From Adiantum capillus-veneris (taxonomy: Eukaryota > Streptophyta > Polypodiopsida > Polypodiales > Pteridaceae), in assembly GCA_014529385.2 (NCBI GenBank), contig CM043958.1:82705525-82769524 (forward strand): a DNA stretch of 64,000 bases, in the 5' to 3' direction. The number at the start of each line of letters is the position of its first letter. Within the stretch, counting starts at the first letter, position 1. Below the pieces are notes generated by a model. It saw only the letters and a list, made by a program, of their open reading frames with translations, was not told where the DNA came from and made no database searches. This document shows, in pieces, positions 22,646-34,076 of the stretch. Position numbers and translations under genes: made by a program.

Positions 22646-24365
22646 TCATTCATGACAAGCAAATGTTTCTAGGGCGAACAAATGATGTAGCTCATTCCCA
22701 GAAACCTCATTCACATCCTCAGATATCTTTGCATTTTCTTCTTCCATTGATAACATCTCATCTGTCACAATTGTCAACAAACATGCTAGATATTTCTTCA
22801 GCCTATAGCCATTAACACGATACTTATGCTTTGTACCACCCAAATTTGCCAACTGATATGTTCCATTGTCAAACTTGTTCACAACAGTAAAAGGACCTTA
22901 AGGCCCACTAAATTTGAAACTTTTTTTGGAAAGTATCGTCCAACTTACTATTGTATCACAAAACAAGATCACCTTTTTTAATTCCCTTATCCTTCACGCA
23001 TTCATTAGCCTTTATCTGAGCTTTCTTTGACACTTCCTCATAGTAGCCAAAAACTCTGTCCAATTGCAAACATTGTAAATCCAACAACCTTTTCTGCCAA
23101 GTATCTCTTTGCTTTGCTCTTCATCTCCCAATGACAAAAATTTAAGTGCAAGAATCTCCACTTCAATTGGCAATAAATCTTCCTTGCCATAAACCAAGTG
23201 GTAAGGGGAAAACCATGTGCTTGTTTTGACAGCAGTTCTATAGGTCCATAATGTACAAGGCAACTCTGAATCCCAAGTTTTCCCATGTGTTTGGGTCATC
23301 TTTGTCAAGATTCTCACCAAATCTCCATCGAACCTTACATTGAGACATTGCATTGTGGATAATAAGGAGAACTATACCTGTGCTGTATATTGAGTTTTTT
23401 GCATAGGAAATCAAGTAGCTCTCCTCTAAACCCCGGTCCTCTATTAAAAAGTAGTTCCAATGGCACATCAAATTTGCAGCATATATGTTTATATACAAAT
23501 TTTTCCATTCCCTTACTGGTAATCTATTTGACAGCTTTAGCTTCTGTCCCCATCATGACAAATAATCCACTGCTGTTAAAATGTAAGCATTCCTTTTACC
23601 AGTCATAGGTAGTGGTCCGATAACATCAAGACCCTATTTTTCAAACACATCAAAAGATAGAAATTTCTTTCATAATTCAGGCTTCAAAATTCTCTTTCCC
23701 ATTTTCTGACAAGATAAACAAGATTTGCACCAATGGTTAACATCCCGTTGAATACTTGGCCACACATAGCCTTCTTGCAAAATCTTATGTAACATAATCT
23801 TCATGGTGGCAAAATGGCCTCTACAAGATCCCTCATGATTTTCTTCCAAAATCTTGTAGATTTCTTCTTTCCAGGGCACATGACGCAATACTAAATCACT
23901 TTCTTGCATGTAAAACAGCATTTTGTACTTTCTAGCTTTTCTTATGAAAGAATAGTTTTTGGATGATGGTAGACCCTCAGGTAAAACACCTATCAACAAA
24001 AAATCCACCTCCTTTGATAACACTTCCCTTCCATGATATATAGGGGCATTTTCCTTTAGCACAAACACACAAATAATCATTTCTTGGGCAGCGTCATGAG
24101 CTTCTTCATTTTGAAACCTTTCAATATGCTGCAAATTCCATGCTTCAAACTTTTTGAGTAACAATTTCACCTTGAAGCATAAAATTTTTCATGTAGGATT
24201 CTTATTCTTCCATACTCCCAATACTTGCTTCACAACCAACAAGGCATCTCCTTTGATTTGTAGGCATCTAATTCCCAACTGTAAACAGATGTGCAAGCCA
24301 CCTTAAAGAGCCATGTACTCTGCTTCATTGTTACTTTTCGCCTCAAGTTTCAGCCCTTGTTTCTT
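22646..24365 (-). pseudogene. Gypsy RNase H-integrase relic
   Basis: Minus strand. At 24365-24170, RNase H text with NNEAEYMAL and KGDALLVVKQVLGVW. Then LLKKFEAWNLQHIERFQNEE, and the integrase zinc domain near 23830-23690 (ENHEGSCRGHFATM...WCKSCLSCQK: His/His/Cys/Cys all visible). The catalytic core is in shifted frames (GPGFRGELLDF; SPYYPQCNV in place of HPQTNG). The C-terminal part keeps LWTYRTAVKTSTWFSPYHLV and NKFDNGTYQLANLGG to 22646. Reverse transcriptase and gag are missing, so this is a 5'-truncated fragment. Several stops; not functional. Confidence 0.85.
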
Positions 24366-24606
24366 TACAAGTTTTCCTTGTGCAGCAGTGTCTGAGTTGG
24401 GTTCACAGTATGCAAAAGCTACTACAAGCCTATTCTTCCTTTTTGCATACATATCTCATTGTTCCTTCTTCATCTCTTACCATCCATGCACAAAACTCAT
24501 GGTCACTCTAACAAGCGTTTATTCTTGAATGTCTTCGAGTTTACTAATAAACAAGAAAATTCTTCAGACGAAGAACCAATGCGGGAAGATGGGAAAACTG
24601 CCAAGC
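24366..24606. other. short spacer, no gene
   Basis: Nothing recognised between the Gypsy relic and the left inverted repeat. Confidence 0.4.
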
Positions 24607-24713
24607 GGCTTGTTACCAAGCTGCAAAGCAGCTTGCCTCATTCTGAGTTCGAGGCGGGGAGATATTTATACACCATTGCTCGTTGTCACAAGAACCGCAA
24701 AAATCTTATAGAC
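24607..24713 (+). repeat. left 107-bp inverted repeat
   Basis: Begins GGCTTGTTACCAAGCTGC and ends TCTTATAGAC; matches the reverse complement of 25804-25910 with about 13 differences. Confidence 0.88.
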
Positions 24714-24857
24714 AACACAAGAAAACTCCCTCCAAATACCCAACAAGAGTATCATTTGAAATAATTGATTATGCCTGGAATGAAGACACATAAGAGCCAA
24801 GATGGGATATGACAAATGCAAAAACCAGGGTAGGAATTAAAGACTGGTCTGAATGTT

Positions 24858-25811
24858 ATGATGGAAACAATCAACAGCTTGACTAGTTTTATGGGTCTCC
24901 AACAGGAATTAATTCGTGACTACATTTTATCTTCTCCTTCCATTAGCATTGATATCAATGAACAATATGCTTCAGATATAGATCAAGAAGTACAACTCCC
25001 ATAACAAATGGAAAGAAAAGAACCTGCTTCAGAAAAGATATTCTAATGAAATCCCAAACTTCAAATTCAGCATGGAAAAGTTTGAAAGCGAAGCCTCTTC
25101 CTCAACAGGAGACTCTTCAAGCAGTGAAGTATCTTCCTCCACAGAAGACTCTTCAAGCAATGAAGCCTCTTCCTCTACAGAAGACTCTTCAAATGCCAAA
25201 TCTGAAGACTATTCTGTAGAAGATTTCATATACACACCTTTCAATCCTCATAGATACAGAAAGTATACTTCCAAGGAAACAGGATTGAAGAATCAAAGAC
25301 TAAGTGAATCTAGTTATACTTCAATGTTTTCCAAATCAGATAAGAAGGGCCAATCTGAAACATTAACCATGAAGAAGCAGATAAAAGCAGCAAAGGAAAC
25401 TAATGCATCTAGAATGATAATGCCAACATCAAAGCACCCTATTCCTTTCTCTTATGATGCATTACTTCAAAAAGAGAATGAGCTTAAACAAAGAAAATAA
25501 CTTCTTGCTAAACAAGAAGCATTACTCAAATGGGAAGCTGATCTGAGGATTAAAGAGCACACTCTTCATCTCTACAGTGGGGTGAAGTAAGCAAAATACT
25601 ACCTATGACAAGAAATCAGCTCTCAACCTTGATGTCAACAACCGCATCTATAGCAAGGATAATTTCTCCGATCTTTTTAGATCAATCACTCCCAAAAGAT
25701 ACATCAAAAGAAGAACAACTATCTAAAGGTAACCCTTTTTCCACCGAAGAAATTCAAAGAATTAAGGAATTGCTAACTTTGCCAAAAGATCAATCGACAC
25801 ACAGTCAATAA
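24858..25811 (+). pseudogene. serine-rich / coiled-coil ORF of unknown family
   Basis: Three consecutive + strand coding stretches: 24858-25004 (METINSLTSFMGLQQELIRD), 25072-25500 (142 codons) and 25605-25811. The middle one opens with three near-repeats of SSSTEDSSSNEAS-type acidic serine runs, then FIYTPFNPHRYRKYTSKE, and ends in a charged helix-like stretch that continues past the TAA at 25498 (LLAKQEALLKWEADLRIKEH). A gag- or capsid-like structural protein would fit the layout, but I recognise no defining motif. Broken by stops between the three pieces. Confidence 0.45.
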
Positions 25812-25910
25812 GATGGTTGTAGTTTTTGTGACAACAAGCAATAGTATGTAAATATCTCCCCGCCTCGAACTCAAAATTAGGCAAGCTGCTTTGCAGCTTG
25901 TTAACAAGCC
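25804..25910 (-). repeat. right 107-bp inverted repeat
   Basis: Reverse-complement partner of 24607-24713. Confidence 0.88.
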
Positions 25911-26239
25911 AGGTCAAAACTGGTCCTTGTATGCCATGGCACACAGGGCCTTTTTTTGGCATTTGCAGCACCGCCGAGCGTCGCTGTGCAACTGGAAATC
26001 CCATGGCCTCCGTGCGGACCCAAAATGGCTTCATTTTGCAAAAAATTCACCGGTAGGCATCCCATGTCCAACGGGTGCTTGGATGGTCGAAGAGGTGTAA
26101 ACGTGTTGCAAAAATAAAAATTTATTGGCCAATATGAGCAATAGAAAAAAGAAAGTACAGAAAGTGACAAAAAACAATAAAAAGAACAAAATTATTGTAT
26201 ATTGCTTTGGATATTACATCATGGTTGGTTGGTTTTCTT
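25911..26239. other. no gene
   Basis: GC-richer to 26050, then AT-rich. Nothing recognised. Confidence 0.4.
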
Positions 26240-27719
26240 GTAAATTACATGTGGGTATAGGGCGAATGGCAGACTTGACACCAAGGGTTTTTACAATATA
26301 CTTTGGGTTTGTCACCCTTTGAACTAGGCTTAAGGCACAATGGGAGAGGACTCACCCAGGGTGCTTGCATGTAAAGGCATACAATGCTGCCTCCCGGTCC
26401 ACCAAGATACACTTGTGAGAAGTAAGGATAAGGGAATCTTTAGCCATGATGACACTTAATGCTTTGCACTTGAACAGCTTTGCATAACCATGCTTGGAGA
26501 AGTCTGTGCAAGAAACTCTAAGAATGAATGGGCCCAAATGGCTAAGGTAGTGTCATAGGGAGCTATCCCTACCCATAGGAACGTTGGTGAACCTCCACTA
26601 CGCATTGCAGAATTATCAACATGGTATGCGGTATGCAAAACATTTCAAAGGACGTCAACACTTACTGTAAGGAATAATAGACTATTGAATATGTTAAAAA
26701 ATGATTAGCTCAGTTTCTTTCTCCATCTCTTCAAGAGTTTTCCTTGTAAGGTCGATGTTAGAGCGATCTTCTCCACCCATACGATTTGTGTGAATGGAAA
26801 GCGCTTTCCGGGATGCTTTCATAAAATGAGGCACATGATTTGATTTCTATAAGTGTATTTGCCACGGTTTGTACCAAATTATGTTTGTTTTCACTAAATA
26901 GGAAAGAGAGGCTTGTTGGGAGACGTTGGTCTTCAAAATCAGTTTGAAATTTGACCTTCTCTTGCTTTCCACTATGATCCTTCATGCCCGCATAGATAGC
27001 AAGAACTGAGAGTGACTCATCTTCTCTGAGTCCTAGTGTCTTTGCAATGTCATCAAGGAACAAAAAGTGAGGACCATCCACCACCATTGCATGCAAAGTG
27101 AGAATTTGGAGGTCAGGAACTTCCTCTGACACCTCGTCTTCCTCTATCATCCGATATTCCTCCCCAGTGGAGCTAGGATCTTGCAGGAGGATGAGTACTA
27201 TAGATGCTTCAACCTACTCATCAACCTCTTCAATAACTTCATTTGATTCCTCCACAATGGTTAGAGGTAGTTTTTGGTTGGCCTTTTCCTTTGATTTTCC
27301 CTTCTCCATGCCCTCAAGCACAAGCAAGACTAGAACCATGTCCCAAGAGATGAATTGAGTGCCTATGCACCCCCATGTCCAAGTCTATGAGGTTATCCTC
27401 ATCCTCTGTCCTGCAGTCCCACTCAATAGAGCCATTAATAAACCTCAACAAGTGATAGCAAAAGTTTTTGCCGGTCGCATAGAGGTGTTGAGAAAATCCA
27501 TTGGCAACCACACCATGTTAGATCCCTCGAAAACTACTGCATATTCTTCCACACGTGCTCCGTCATGTAGTCAAGAAATCTTTGGAATCCCTCTACATGA
27601 AGGTTAGAAGTGGCATACATGTTGATCGTCCCCTCAAACACACTGACTAGTTCATGTGCATGATCTACAAGTCCTATCTTTTCTAGTTGTGTGAGAAGTG
27701 CATCAGAAGATGTTGCCAT
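26240..27719 (-). pseudogene. unidentified decayed protein gene
   Basis: Minus-strand coding text starts at an ATG at 27719 (MATSSDALLTQLEKIGLVDH), open for 61 codons to a stop, and resumes in other frames: 27511-27314, then a clean stretch 27150-26758 (QILTLHAMVVDGPHFLFLDD; KTLGLREDESLSVLAIYAGM), then 26537-26240 (TDFSKHGYAKLFKCKALSV). An acidic region (EESNEVIEEVDE) links them. At least three frame changes and several stops. No domain is recognised. Its position 3' of a minus-strand Gypsy gag region allows a retroelement accessory ORF, but this is not shown. Confidence 0.4.
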
Positions 27720-28046
27720 GGGTTTGTTCGCGAAGAAGATGGGAAGAGAGCTGAAAGCTAGAGTTTTGTGAATTTGAGAAATGAAGTGTAAAACTTAGAA
27801 ATTCACTTTTATACTCAATGTCATTTTTTAAAATCACTTAAAATTAATATCAAATTAACTTAAAACTATAATTATAAACAAAATCAAGCGACAAGACATT
27901 GAAAGACATCAACATCACGCTCCAAATTAAAAACTTGCACATTTCAATTGAAATCTTGAAGAAATTAAGAATAAAAAAGAGATTCAAAACACCATATGTA
28001 TTGATGGAAGAGAAATCGCTTCAGTTACTACATTAATACATCACAG

Positions 28047-28674
28047 AAAACTAATGTTTGCACACAGAAAGCTCTTCTCTTTTTTGGAACGAACAACCTT
28101 TTCATTGATTACAAAGACATATTGATTGGGCAAGGTATATCTAAGATTAAAATACTCGCAAAGGTGAACGAGATTCCAGTCATTATTCATGGAGATGTCA
28201 TGCATTGCATCGTGGTAGAGGCATATTTGCAGATCAATTGATTCTCTAGCAGCAACATCAGAGTCTAGCGCCTCCCATCCTCCCTTCGTCAACTTCCATC
28301 TTCTGTAGGGAAAGACAATTGAAAAGCTCTTCTTCGCAATATGATATCTGTACACCACATAGCAACTACAAAGAACTTGATTATATCTCCGTGGTGGTTG
28401 ACCACCTTAGTCTCCCATCCAACTACAAGGAAGCCATTGATCTCACTTCCCCCTTTGCAAGTCGACATTGTTGGTGTCCTGCGAACACTCTGCAGTCGGA
28501 AGATAAACACAAACACATGAAGGGACATAAACCAAGTTAGGGAAGCTTTGTGGGAACCATACGTGCACTTCATTGTTGTGAATGCACATCAAACATTGAA
28601 CTGTTGACACCAAGCTTAGCCAAATTGTTCCTAATGCCTTTTGGTAATGGATAATCCATGCTTCATCTGCCATT
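28047..28674 (-). pseudogene. unidentified decayed ORF
   Basis: From an ATG at 28674 (MADEAWIIHYQKALGTIWLS) through three overlapping frames to a stop near 28047 (ending KKEKSFLCANISFL). Later segments read GGSEINGFLVVGWETKVVN and KLTKGGWEALDSDVAARESI. About 205 codons if two frameshifts are bridged. No family is recognised. Confidence 0.38.
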
Positions 28675-28980
28675 GTTGCGGGCTTCTTTGCAAGATCACC
28701 TAGTGGCAAATAAAGGTTCGTCTAGTAGAGATAGTCTTGAATCTGCATCTTCTAGTGTTGGTAGTTTTTTCGTTGAACTTCAACAAGTACTCTACCTAAT
28801 GTCTACTCCATGTGGGTGCTGACATGACTTGGGATAGAGTGGCATGAGATATAGGTTGACCTATTAGCATTGTCTATAGGTATCTATAAATGTTGTTGCA
28901 TCTTGTACGATAGAAGGCCACAATTCTCACCTCGATTTTGTCTAATGTTCCCCTATTAAAGAAGGTAAAGTCCTTAATAT

Positions 28981-29147
28981 CTTGGTTTTACTCTCCACAA
29001 ATACTTCATTCCCTACATCTTTGTAAAATGAAGTATATCTTGGTTTTACTCTCCGCAAATACTTCATTCCCTACATCTTTGTAAAGTCGTTAATATCTTG
29101 GTTTTACTCTCCACAAATACTTCATTCCCTACATCTTTGTAAAATGA
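28981..29147. repeat. 58-bp tandem repeat, 3 copies
   Basis: CTTGGTTTTACTCTCCACAA begins at 28981, 29039 and 29097. The copies are nearly identical, so the expansion is recent relative to the decayed gag frame around it. 58 is not a multiple of three, so each added copy shifts the frame. Confidence 0.95.
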
Positions 29148-30170
29148 TTGTATATCCCCATGATAAATCTCATGGTCCATGTTGACCTTCAACATTGGTG
29201 CTGACTGCAATGTGGCACTACCGTTTTTTCTATTTTTGATCGTTTCCCATAAAAATTGTTGCCACGGTTCGTCAACTTCAAGTATTGGTTGCATCTCATG
29301 AGACTTTGCCTTGTCTATAGTGTATGCCACTACTATCGTATACAATTGCTTTGCATTCCATGTTTTGGTCGGTTGATTCATTTTATTTTATTTTAGTGCA
29401 CTTGTGTTCTCTCCTCCTGGTACATGCACTACTTTCTCAATGGTTCACGATGCGTTGGATCTTGAGATGTCTCTATGAGCCTTTTGCACATCTCCATGTG
29501 TTTGGTTTTAATTTCAGGATATAGATTGGTCAACCATCTTTGTTCGAGTGCTTGTTTTTTTTTCCAGCCTTGCCTCATAGTCTTGCAACATGGCGTCTAA
29601 GTGCTTGTTCACTTTCTCAACCAAGATTGAACTGCCTAATACTATTTTTGGTACTTTTGTCTCCTTGGTATTTCTTTATTTTCTTGTTCACATTTTATTT
29701 GTTCCCTTGTTTGGTTTAGTTTTGTCTCGACGGCCATCTTTTGCTTCAACCTCTCCACTTTCATTATGGCACGTTTTGCTTTCCACGATTTTTATCGAGT
29801 TGTCACTGACCCACTTTCATACTCAATTTGTTATTTACATCTAACTCATTCATCACTAACTTATTTCTGATTTCTTCCTGAGCTTGAGCTCTAGTCAACA
29901 CCTTGATAGGAGTTGTCGGCTCTAACTCAGATCCACTAGAACAAGGTAAAACTCCAATGACATTCAAAGCTGCTTTTTCCTTGTTGTTTGCATTTTTAGC
30001 ACAGTGTTGGATGAGGCGATCTTTGCACAACCGTCACAAAACCCAAATATTTTTGTTCTCTTGCCTTTGTTTGGACAAACTCTAGCCAATGGTTACCTCC
30101 ACATTCATAGCATTTGTTAAGTATGGAGCCTGATTTACCCTTGTAATTTTTTGTGGTAAAAGCGCACATT

Positions 30171-30884
30171 TGTAAGGCCCCCATTATGAGGAGAAGCCAT
30201 CGTGCGTGAAGGAAAATCACTCACCAAAAACCAAAATTTTCACGGACAAGAATCAGGGGCAACTGCCCCCGAGACTTTTTTTTCGCCGGAACATTCTTTT
30301 TCGCCGGAATATTATGGCCGGACGGCGGCCGGAAAGTGGTCGGAAAACAACCGGTCGGTTGGCCGGTAGTCAATGGCCGATGGCCGGTGGTCGGAAGTCA
30401 ATGGCCGGTGGTCGGTGGCCGAATTCAATGGCCGGTGGCCGAATTCAAAAGCGGACTTGTCTTCTCAAGGGCGGCCACACATGGGTGGATTGGAGGGTCC
30501 GATTTGGACTTATTCGCACAAGGGCGGCTACACATGGCTGTCTCTCATAAGAGAGGGCAGCCCTTTTGGCCTATAAAAGGAGGCCATTTCTACACACATT
30601 TCATAGTGTGAAGTTGATGCAACAAGGTGAGTGTGAGGTGGTGAGAGTGAAGCAAGGCGGGAGCTCCATTAAGGGTATAATCCCTTTGTAAACTACTTCT
30701 TGTTTTGAAGTACTAAAGCCATTGAGTGGCTGCTTTCCGTGGACGTAGCCCACATTGGGTGAACCACGTATATCGTGTGTACTCTCTCTCTCTCTCTACT
30801 CTATAATCTCGTGTATATAAATTTGTCTCTCTCCATTAAGTAATCTACTCAATTATCTATTTAGCTACGTCTTATTTCCTAACA
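30171..30884 (+). mobile_element. probable solo Copia-type LTR
   Basis: Starts TGTAAGGCCCCC and ends CCTAACA (714 bp). It has a TATA box (CCTATAAAAGGAGG near 30570) and the block CCGTGGACGTAGCCCACATT / GTGAACCACGTATATCGTGT typical of plant Copia LTR ends. A CCGG-rich repeated stretch lies at 30290-30445. Flanking pentamers ACATT and GCATT agree at four of five bases. No primer-binding site follows, consistent with a solo LTR. It interrupts minus-strand gag coding text that continues on both sides. Confidence 0.7.
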
Positions 30885-31655
30885 GCATTGACCTTCCTGT
30901 TGGGCGGATGTAGGTGCTCCCATTGGTTGTCTTGTCCTAGGAGGATATCCTCTAGGTTTGTAATTCTAATTTTCTTTGAACATGAGTGTGTTTTCATCTA
31001 TCGTGAATTAGTTTCTCGCTATTTGAGCCACATATGAAGGTTTCATAGATTTATCTATGCTTGCCCAAAATGGACTATCCTCAGTGGCATATGCTACACG
31101 CTTTGGCTCTCTCACATGAGTTTCAACAAGCTCTTCGTAATAAACAATCGATGGCATCACTTGATGACTTGTGAGTGGTTTTATCAGCTACGTGTATCAA
31201 AAAATGGCTCTATTGTCTTGAGGTAAAGGAGGCTATTGGTCCAACACAGGTTGTGATTTGTCTCCTCTTGATTGGTTCATATCTGGTACCTCGGAGGTGG
31301 TAGCAATTGTTGCACCCCTGGAGGTCCGTATGGCCTTTTCCTAACATAGTTTCGGTTGTAAAAACACTCATTTGTGTCATGGTTTGAGTACTTCTACTCA
31401 ATTGCACACCACTTCAATACTCTTGGAGGATTCACTGCATGTGGTTGCTGTGGTTGCAAGTTGGGGTTCTGTCGGTAAACTTGATTCATCCTTTGAATCA
31501 CTTCCCCAACTACCTGATCAACATTTTGTGTGATTAAAGTAGGAGCACTATGTTTCATAGATGACTTTCTAATGGTTGAAGAGGTGTTGCTAGTGGTTGT
31601 GTCTACATCATTGGTTAAATCTATGCCCATCTTATGTTGTCAACTAGATACAACA

Positions 31656-32060
31656 TGTTAGCTGCTCAACTAACAAGAGCCAGACAAAGAGCATCAAAAG
31701 GGATGCCACTTATGTTTTAAAGCCAATTGATTGTATTAAATCCGTTTGTATTACTGAGAAATCCCACAAAGTCCAAATCCATTGTAATATTATTGATGTC
31801 CAATGGGTCTAAAGGGGTTGAGGGCCTCCAAGTTTGTAATCGTATGCAGTTTTTAAGCTTTGTATTGAGCCCAAATAGCTAGGAATCCATTCTTTGAATC
31901 TTGGCTAAGGTATAAAGGCAAACTTTTGTAATTAAAAACTTAAGTTTATGGATAATGAAAGTAAGCGTTTTCTGTAGAAGCTCAACGTGAGTCTACGATT
32001 TCTTCAATTCCTCGTGTCTCTCTTGTACGGTGTTGCATTGCTATTCCGAGTATACCAACA
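31656..32060 (+). mobile_element. possible second solo LTR
   Basis: TGTTAGCTGCTCAACTAACA at the left, GTATACCAACA at the right, TATA-like GTATAAAGG near 31905, and a start/end TGTT...AACA inversion. CAACA precedes the left end and also forms the right end, so the exact boundary and target duplication are ambiguous. It separates two stretches of the minus-strand gag. Confidence 0.45.
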
Positions 32061-34076
32061 CGTTTGCATGTGAAAGGTCTTTCATATAACGTAAGTTTCT
32101 TGCAATAAAAGTGTGCTTTAAGTCGTGCTGTTGACGAGATGTTTTTGCTTCCTACACACAATACATGCACCAAAACTGGTTTTTGACCTTAGGAATATGT
32201 AGAGCATGTTTAGAGGAAGCCGTGGAGTGCTTCAAGTTCCAAAACTGACTGAACTAAAATAGGTTGTTTATCTTATGCGCGATTTTGTTCGAGTGTCAAA
32301 AATGAAATTTTAGTACATGAAAGCGTTAAGAATACTCTGCTCATACTAGGCATTGAGTTTTGTTGCATTTGGAGACTCATAGCTATGCCAAATCATCGGA
32401 TCAAGCTTGCGGTAATGAAAGTAGCTTTTGATGGGTAAAACACATTTGAGACTGAGTTAGGTAGGAGCGGCTTAGACTTGGGTTTTCTAAGAGATTAGCT
32501 ATCTCTTGTAGCCTCCATACACTAGTTGGGTCAGCTACCTCCCACAAATTGACATTTTTTATGTCTGTGGTTCTCACTTTGCTAGCATCAATCTGGTGAG
32601 GCTTGGCATTCGACCAACACAACACCTCTCTAGTGACTTGCTCAAATGTGGTGCATGCCTTTAAGTGGAAATTCTTCTTGTGAGTTTCATTTCTCAATCC
32701 CTTTATGAACAGAACCAATAGTAATTTGTCTTGCGATAACTCTCACACAAGACATATCTTAGTATATTGTTTGAAGCAAAGCAAAGCTTCCTTCACCTTT
32801 TTGTTCTCATTTTTCTTAAAAGTATAGATTTGGGAAACCGTATTGTGCTTGATTCCTCTTTTGGAGAATTCTTTCGCAAACTCTCGTAAGAGTTGATCGA
32901 TATTTAGGAAATCTTTGTTGTTCAATGGTTGGAATCAATTTAATGCCATTCCTATCAAGGTCAACCCAAATCCTCCGTACTGTGTATGAAAATTCATGAC
33001 ATGTTCTGCTCTTAAGACTTGCTTAAAGAGTGAAAAGATGAGTATATGCATCCCCATACCCATTGTACTTTTTTGGCACGTACTTTGCCACTTGAGATGG
33101 TCACCACCATTCTCATCATTCTAAGCTCCCCTAATACAACCTCTCGCCTCATATCCACTAATAGTACTCTAGAGGAAATTTGGTCAGTCACTCTCTCATT
33201 AGGCATTGCATATCTAGCTTCAATCTAGGCATCTAAAACCCTCATACTGTGAATTGTGTTTGGAGCCTCACTGACCTGATGTGTGGTCATTGGAACTCAT
33301 GAACTCAAGTATCCCATCGGTCTAGATTCAGATAGATATGGTCGACTAAATTAATCTTCCACTCTGGTCCTCATTGGACTTGCTCTCACAATTTTTGGCC
33401 TCGTGATAGAGACAACTAGTCTATGAGTGATGGGAGTGACATAGTACTAGTGAAGAGGTCCTCCAAAGTTTGTATATCTCTCCAACTCTTTGCGGTTTAT
33501 GGGAGAGTACCGTTGTCCATATTTATCAAGCAATATCACCACTTGGGTATCTCCACCTTCCTCGTACGTAAAAACATATAAGCAATTTTGCTCCATTAAT
33601 TCCCCAATGTAGGGCTCGTCACATTTATAGTAGAGCATTTTCTCTTGTTATCGTACTTGTACAAACCCACATGTGTATTGTCAGTGTTGACTTGAGTTGC
33701 CATATTCACTCACCTAAGTTAGGAATGTCGAGCTTTGGTGGCTTCTCTTTAGGCTTGATATCAACCTTCTCCTTCGTGCCTGTTAATCCCCACTTATCCA
33801 CAATATAAGGATTTTGCACAACTAAGTACATGGTGCCATCATCATTGAAGTGTCAAACGTGGCTATAATCCACATGAACTATGTCCTTGAACTTAGTAGG
33901 TATCTCTTCAAGTTTAACTCAATAGCGATCCATAAAATATTGTAGATTTTAGCACCCTATTCATTTTCAAACTGGAACTTCAAGTGCAGAAAATTCATGG
34001 TTGGTGCAAGTTGTGATGGCCTCGCTCCCATGGTTGTTTCTTCCTTAAAGCTCACACTCTTGAATCCTTCAGCCAT

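Larger units (their letters stand above)
24607..25910 (+). mobile_element. putative inverted-repeat element with serine-rich ORF
   Basis: Two 107-base inverted arms (24607-24713 and 25804-25910, about 88% identical by my count) flank about 1.1 kb. Each arm carries the hairpin AAGCTGCAAAGCAGCTT. A non-autonomous DNA transposon is one reading; two oppositely oriented LTR remnants is another. I could not find a convincing target duplication. Confidence 0.5.
28950..34076 (-). pseudogene. Gypsy gag region (minus strand), interrupted
   Basis: Starts at an ATG at 34076 (MAEGFKSVSFKEETTMGARP) and can be followed with shifts: DIPNLGE near 33720; LYVFTYEEGGDTQVVILLDK (33638-33447); KNENKKVKEALLCFKQYTK (32925-32743); FIKGLRNETHKKNFHLKA (32718-32401); DQVVGEVIQRMNQVYRQNP (31630-31394); RGYPPRTRQPMGAP near 30930; a zinc-knuckle-like CYECGGNHWLEF near 30115; TTPIKVLTRAQAQEEIRNKL (about 29910); and VEKVNKHLDAMLQDYEARLE near 29620-29560, ending with the 29381-29064 frame. 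No protease active site or RT was found, so pol is lost or never followed. It is interrupted by an LTR at 30171-30884 and probably one at 31656-32060. Confidence 0.6.

Noticed and set aside
24858-25811. Endogenous pararetrovirus coat-like protein
   Set aside because: The Ser-rich acidic start is suggestive, but no zinc finger, movement protein or RT lies nearby.
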